Part shown: in pieces, positions 5,907 to 8,180 of the stretch
Position numbering within the stretch: the first letter of the stretch is position 1
Layout: each line of letters begins with the position of its first letter
Assembly (NCBI GenBank): GCA_937877455.1
Contig: CALFIU010000057.1
Coordinates: 1-8,180, forward strand
Length of the DNA stretch: 8,180 bases
Direction of reading: 5' to 3'
Source: an uncultured Bacteroidales bacterium
GTDB lineage: Bacteria; Bacteroidota; Bacteroidia; Bacteroidales; UBA3824
Position numbers and translations under genes: made by a program
The notes under the pieces: model-generated
What the model was told of the DNA's origin: nothing
The model's input: the letters and a program-made list of their open reading frames with translations, nothing else
Databases searched by the model: none

Positions 5907-8129
5907 TTATCTTCCTTCTCTTGGTGCAGTGCCGTATTCGTCTTTGAAGCATTTTGTAAAATATGCTGGCGACGAAAAACCGACGTTGTAAGCAATTTCG
6001 CTGATTGTTTGGTTGGTTTCTTCGAGCATTTGTTTGCCGTATGAAAGACGCGCTTTGCGTAGTAGGTCAACGGGAGTGCAACCTGTCAAAGCCTTGATTT
6101 TGCGATAAAACTGTACTCTACTTAGTCCCATGTCTTGGGCTATGGTTTCAACGCTGAGTTCAGAATCCGAATAATGCTTGTCGATGTAATCCTTAAATTT
6201 GGTTATGAAAACATCTTCTTTTGGCGGTTTTGACATCTCTTTTGTCGGCTGCGGTATTGTTTTTTTTGTCGATTCGGATTCTTCTTTTTGTTCGGTTGAT
6301 GGCTCGATTTTTTTCTCGACTACGGGTTCTGAAATCGGGTTTTGACTCTCCCAAATGTTTTTCAGAAGTTTGCGGTTTTTCAGAAGGTTGTCGATACGAG
6401 CCAACAGTAATCCTGACGAAAACGGTTTGGTGATGTAAGCGTCAGCACCGCTCTTGAAACCTTCCACTTGATGTTCGTCCAACGACCGAGCAGTCAGCAA
6501 AATTACTGGAATATGGTTGGTGATAATATTGTCTTTTATGTGGCGACAAAACTCCAAACCGTTCATCACAGGCATCATTATATCGCTGATTATCAGGTCT
6601 GGAACTTCTTTTTCTGCAACTTGTAGCCCCTCTTTTCCGTCAGCGGCCTCAAAAACTTGGTAATTGTCTGACAATATGGTTTTTAGATACGTCAAAATAT
6701 CAGCGTTGTCGTCAACAATGAGTAGTGTAAATTCCTTTTTGCTGTTATTTCCTGTGTTGATAGTGGCGGGTTTGGAACTTTGGACTGTCAGATTGTCGAT
6801 TTCTAAGAATGACAAGCCGCCAGTATGTTTGCCGGTCTGAACCTCTAACACCTTGTTTATCAAGACTGAAAGTCTTTCTGTGTTGCGACATACAATGGCG
6901 AACATTTCAGATGTCTGCGAATCCGAATTTTTGATTATATCTGTCTGCGCAAGTTTTGATAGTGGTCCTTCAATCAAGGTTAGCGGCGTGCGCAATTGAT
7001 GCGAAATTTCGGTATAAAACTGAAGTTGCTGATGAGCCATTTTGTCGCGCTCGTCGTTGATACGCGCCTTTTGAATATAGTATCGGTAAACAATCACCGC
7101 CAAAACAAGCAACAAAATCACAAGGCTCGCCGCCAAAAATGAAATCATTTTTTGGTTGGTAAGTTGCTGAAGATAATTGTCTGCTTTTTGGTGAAGTTGT
7201 TCGAGCCGCTCAAACTGATTGGAAAGTTCCTCGCTTTCCATGTAAAGGACGGCTGCATTTTCGGGCGTTACGATTGCCGAACTAAGTAGTGTTTCTTTGT
7301 CGAAAGAACGGTTTTCAAGAATGTCGAGGGCAAGTTTCAGAAGCAAATCTCCGCGGGTTGGGTAGATGTACGAAGCGTCAAGAAGAGAATCTCTTACTAA
7401 TTTTATACCGCCATTTTCGCCCGGCAGACCGTCAATGCCGCAAAATTTTGGAAGTGTTTTCCCTTGCAAAAACTCTTCAAAAGCCTTGCGAGCACCGAGA
7501 GCCGTGCGATCGTTATGACCAAAAACAAGGTCAACGTCCTCCAATTCAGTGCGGTGTTTTTTCACCTCTTCGTATGCTTTTTGCTCAGTCCAATCGCCTT
7601 GAAGCGTTGAAACAACTTCCAAATCTGGGAAATTTTTCAGCGCGTCAGAAAAGCCTTTGTGCCGTTCTTCGGCTGGCGACGAGCCTTTGAAACCCAAAAT
7701 TTCGAGGATTTTGCCTTTGCCCGAAAGCAACATCGCAATATAACGCCCCATTTGATAGCCCATTTCGTAATTGTCAGCACTCATAAAAGCGGTATATTTT
7801 GTGGAGCCGGTTTTCCTTTCAAAAACAATGACGGGAACGCCACTTTCCACCGTGCGGTCGATAGCCTCTGAAATGCTTTCCACTTGGTTTGGCGCAACAA
7901 TTAATAGGTCAACACCCTCTTTGACAAGGCTGTCGATTTGCTGAACTTGTCTTTCGCTGTTGTCGTAAGCCGATGCAAAACAGAGTTCTACTCCGTCATG
8001 AAAATTGCTTTCCATTTTTAGTTCGGCGTTTTGCTTGCTTCTCCAAATATCGTCGGAACATTGCGAAATGCCGATTCTGAATTTGTTTTTTTGAGGCTCG
8101 CACGACGAAAAAAATAATATTGTTAAATA
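5907..8129 (-). CDS. Hybrid two-component regulator: periplasmic sugar-binding domain, TM, HisKA, REC, AraC HTH; 5' end broken, HATPase missing
   Basis: Numbering is from the first in-frame ATG (8015; 702 residues). A ribose-binding-like periplasmic domain (Peripla_BP_4) spans to ~265. A membrane segment lies at 290-311. The HisKA H-box is ISHQLRTPL (His339), with the second helix to ~395. The receiver spans 429-548 (Asp435-Asp436, phospho-acceptor Asp478 in ISDIMMP, Thr508, Lys530). A Lys/Glu/Pro-rich linker (~555-600) leads to an AraC-type double HTH (605-699). Such proteins sense a periplasmic sugar and switch on carbohydrate genes in Bacteroidota. Homology continues upstream of that ATG: RIGISQCSDDIW is the first strand of the binding domain, preceded by LTILFFSSC, which looks like a lipobox end. 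No start codon exists before the in-frame TAA at 8130-8132, so the 5' end is damaged or the ATG at 8015 yields a trimmed protein. The HATPase_c domain normally between HisKA and REC is absent. The gene is GC-richer than its neighbour. Family call firm, function doubtful. Confidence 0.8.
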   Translation of the reverse strand, partial: YLTILFFSSCEPQKNKFRIGISQCSDDIWRSKQNAELKMESNFHDGVELCFASAYDNSERQVQQIDSLVKEGVDLLIVAPNQVESISEAIDRTVESGVPVIVFERKTGSTKYTAFMSADNYEMGYQMGRYIAMLLSGKGKILEILGFKGSSPAEERHKGFSDALKNFPDLEVVSTLQGDWTEQKAYEEVKKHRTELEDVDLVFGHNDRTALGARKAFEEFLQGKTLPKFCGIDGLPGENGGIKLVRDSLLDASYIYPTRGDLLLKLALDILENRSFDKETLLSSAIVTPENAAVLYMESEELSNQFERLEQLHQKADNYLQQLTNQKMISFLAASLVILLLVLAVIVYRYYIQKARINDERDKMAHQQLQFYTEISHQLRTPLTLIEGPLSKLAQTDIIKNSDSQTSEMFAIVCRNTERLSVLINKVLEVQTGKHTGGLSFLEIDNLTVQSSKPATINTGNNSKKEFTLLIVDDNADILTYLKTILSDNYQVFEAADGKEGLQVAEKEVPDLIISDIMMPVMNGLEFCRHIKDNIITNHIPVILLTARSLDEHQVEGFKSGADAYITKPFSSGLLLARIDNLLKNRKLLKNIWESQNPISEPVVEKKIEPSTEQKEESESTKKTIPQPTKEMSKPPKEDVFITKFKDYIDKHYSDSELSVETIAQDMGLSRVQFYRKIKALTGCTPVDLLRKARLSYGKQMLEETNQTISEIAYNVGFSSPAYFTKCFKDEYGTAPREGR

Positions 8130-8180
8130 TTACTGTCCGCTAAACGCTTTTGCCGTTTGTCACCAAAAAAGGGGTTGACC
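8130..8180. other. Foreign-looking edge sequence, possible end of a mobile element
   Basis: Just upstream of the truncated signal-peptide codons the sequence changes abruptly. The minus strand contains CGTTTAGCGGACAGTAAT, and the frame of the regulator hits TAA at 8130-8132. AGCGGACAGT next to the breakpoint has the look of an insertion-sequence terminal repeat, and a short open frame (…PFLVTNGKSV then TAG) points towards it from outside. Only about 50 bp are visible, so no family can be named; a contig junction is equally possible. Confidence 0.3.

Noticed and set aside
7289..7690. 133-codon plus-strand frame within the hybrid regulator
   Set aside because: It is antisense to a region with clear periplasmic-binding-domain homology and has no recognisable domain of its own.

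Overview
The window looks like an AT-rich chromosome segment from a member of the Bacteroidota, most likely Bacteroidales. Four things point there. The start regions lack Shine-Dalgarno sequences. Several genes are preceded by the Bacteroidota -7 promoter box TAnnTTTG. The gene families are typical of the group: a FISUMP-type secreted protein, a Porin_O_P outer-membrane protein, a DUF4153 membrane protein and a hybrid two-component protein with an AraC output domain. I see no tRNA, rRNA, CRISPR array or complete insertion sequence.

Layout. At 1-740, two secreted-protein genes lie head-to-tail on the minus strand: a FISUMP (C-type-lectin-like) protein gene, then the first 27 codons of another exported protein. 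The 3' third of the FISUMP gene is very GC-rich and poor in A on the coding strand. It is full of NNC codons exactly where diversity-generating retroelement (DGR) targets carry hypermutated AAC codons. This is the most interesting signal in the window. At 741-1249, a divergent intergenic region holds a ~190-bp imperfect palindrome built from REP-like GGCGGA/TCCGCC units around a perfect 13-bp hairpin. At 1250-2389 (+) is an outer-membrane porin gene ending at a clear intrinsic terminator. At 2497-4126 (-) are an MBL-fold hydrolase gene and, downstream of it, an alpha/beta-hydrolase (esterase) gene. At 4311-5900 (+) is a DUF4153 polytopic membrane protein gene. At 5907-8129 (-) is a sugar-binding-protein/HisKA/REC/AraC hybrid regulator gene converging on it with only 6 nt between stops.

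How the genes may relate. There is no obvious shared pathway. The porin, FISUMP protein and hybrid regulator all concern the cell surface or periplasm, and the hydrolases look like housekeeping or accessory enzymes. The hybrid regulator is odd in two ways. It has a dimerisation/histidine domain but no HATPase catalytic domain before the receiver. Its lipoprotein-like signal region is also cut by an in-frame stop next to sequence of different composition at the right edge, which suggests a mobile-element insertion or an assembly junction. No reverse transcriptase or template repeat for the putative DGR target is present, so if the DGR assignment is right, the machinery lies outside this window.
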